In this document: positions 63,454 through 64,000 of the stretch, one piece after another
How positions within the stretch are numbered: the stretch's first letter is position 1
Layout: every line of letters begins with the position of its first letter
Source: Microbulbifer agarilyticus
GTDB lineage: Bacteria; Pseudomonadota; Gammaproteobacteria; Pseudomonadales; Cellvibrionaceae
DNA: 64,000 nucleotides
Assembly (NCBI RefSeq): GCF_020171345.1
Contig: NZ_JAIUZM010000001.1
Coordinates: forward strand, 1,550,001 to 1,614,000
Reading direction: 5' to 3'
The notes under the pieces: model-generated
Database searches by the model: none
Seen by the model: the letters and a program-made list of their open reading frames with translations, nothing else
What the model was told of the DNA's origin: nothing
Position numbers and translations under genes: made by a program

Positions 63454-64000
63454 ATGTCGCCCCAGTCTCTGTCGCAGGCAACCGAAGCCATTCCTGTGTC
63501 TCCGCCCGTTATGGTGCTGGAGGACGAGCAGCCGGTTGAAACTACCCAGTCTACTAATTCACAGGTTAACGAACGCCGCAACCGCCGCACACGCTGGAAC
63601 GAGTGGTTGCTGGACGTGTTCGCCATGAACAGCTTTTCCTGGGCAATCGCTATCCCCATCGAGCTGTTACTGGCGGGTATGAGCTGGAGTGAACACCTGA
63701 AGATTCGCCTGCTCGCGGTGGTGTTTAACTCGCTGATCGCGCGCCCGTTCAGCATCTACCGCGGCTGGGTGGTACAACGCTTTGGTCGCGGCGGCGCCCT
63801 GCATAATTACGCGGTGGACACATTTGTGTTTCTGAGTTTTCAGCTGCCACTGTACACCGTCAATATGCTGCTCGGTGGTGCGTCTATGGCAGAGATCGCG
63901 ACCGCCTGTATTACCTTTGCCATGATCGCCGGTGTTCTTGGGCGTCCGTACGGAATCTATCTGGATTTCCTGCGCCGTCTATGGGCGCGGCGCAGCGCGG
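63454..64000 (+). CDS. alaE: L-alanine exporter AlaE (truncated by window end)
   Basis: This open frame begins at an ATG and is still open at base 64000. The first 50 residues are hydrophilic and variable. The rest matches AlaE: LDVFAMNSFSWAIAIPIELLLAGMSW, then RLLAVVFNSLIARPFSIYRG, AVDTFVFLSFQLPLY and the final PYGIYLDFLRRLW helix segment. AlaE exports L-alanine across the inner membrane. The N-terminal extension is longer than in E. coli AlaE (149 residues), so a later ATG could be the true start. Confidence 0.85.
   Translation, partial: MSPQSLSQATEAIPVSPPVMVLEDEQPVETTQSTNSQVNERRNRRTRWNEWLLDVFAMNSFSWAIAIPIELLLAGMSWSEHLKIRLLAVVFNSLIARPFSIYRGWVVQRFGRGGALHNYAVDTFVFLSFQLPLYTVNMLLGGASMAEIATACITFAMIAGVLGRPYGIYLDFLRRLWARRSA

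Overview
The window is a chromosome segment of a Gram-negative gammaproteobacterium. GC-rich codon use, many lipoproteins, a TonB receptor, an RND pump, a FimX-type protein, EF-P beta-lysylation genes and a BioH-BioC fusion point to a marine Cellvibrionales-type organism, possibly Microbulbifer or a relative. That placement is inference from gene content only. I saw no tRNA, rRNA, CRISPR array, phage or IS element.

Layout. 1-3.6 kb: an SDR, SmrA and three lipoprotein genes. 3.7-13.6 kb: a TonB receptor, a CrbS/MxtR-like transporter-histidine kinase, an MFS carrier plus HSL-family esterase, a CrbR/ErdR-like LuxR regulator and 3-hydroxybutyrate dehydrogenase. A shared palindromic motif suggests they form one short-chain carbon regulon. 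13.6-28.4 kb: small lipoproteins, ytjB/serB, an RND pump, an M1 peptidase, and fimX beside a gene with a PilZ-like motif. 28.6-31.5 kb: epmB, efp and epmA. 31.6-39.4 kb: a GNAT, cysE-like, srkA, a subtilase, a ketoacyl synthase and comF. 39.4-43.6 kb: bioB-bioF-bioHC behind a BirA box. 45.6-51.4 kb: speA, a carboxynorspermidine dehydrogenase gene, nspC and speB, a carboxyspermidine-type polyamine route. 52.7-53.9 kb: panC-panD. 54.2-59.8 kb: a CoA-transferase/GNAT fusion, an AcuC-like deacetylase, a cupin and acs. 60.1-64 kb: uspA, a small membrane protein, a VOC protein, a DUF389 protein and a truncated alaE.

The most unusual content is a family of nine dispersed intergenic repeats of about 97-121 bp. 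Each has long outer arms whose sequence differs from copy to copy but stays complementary. The arms enclose two small hairpins whose loops all read A(N)GGA(Y). Every wobble-type arm difference I scored, about 19, can pair as G-U on one strand only, and that is the strand carrying the GGA loops. This is the architecture of CsrA/RsmA binding sites, one copy matching the published 12-nt CsrA consensus exactly. I propose that the repeats act as RNA, most likely as dispersed CsrA/RsmA-binding modules in untranslated regions.

A second theme is acetyl metabolism: CrbS/CrbR-like regulators, acs, and a GNAT-plus-deacetylase gene pair resembling an Acu-type control unit.
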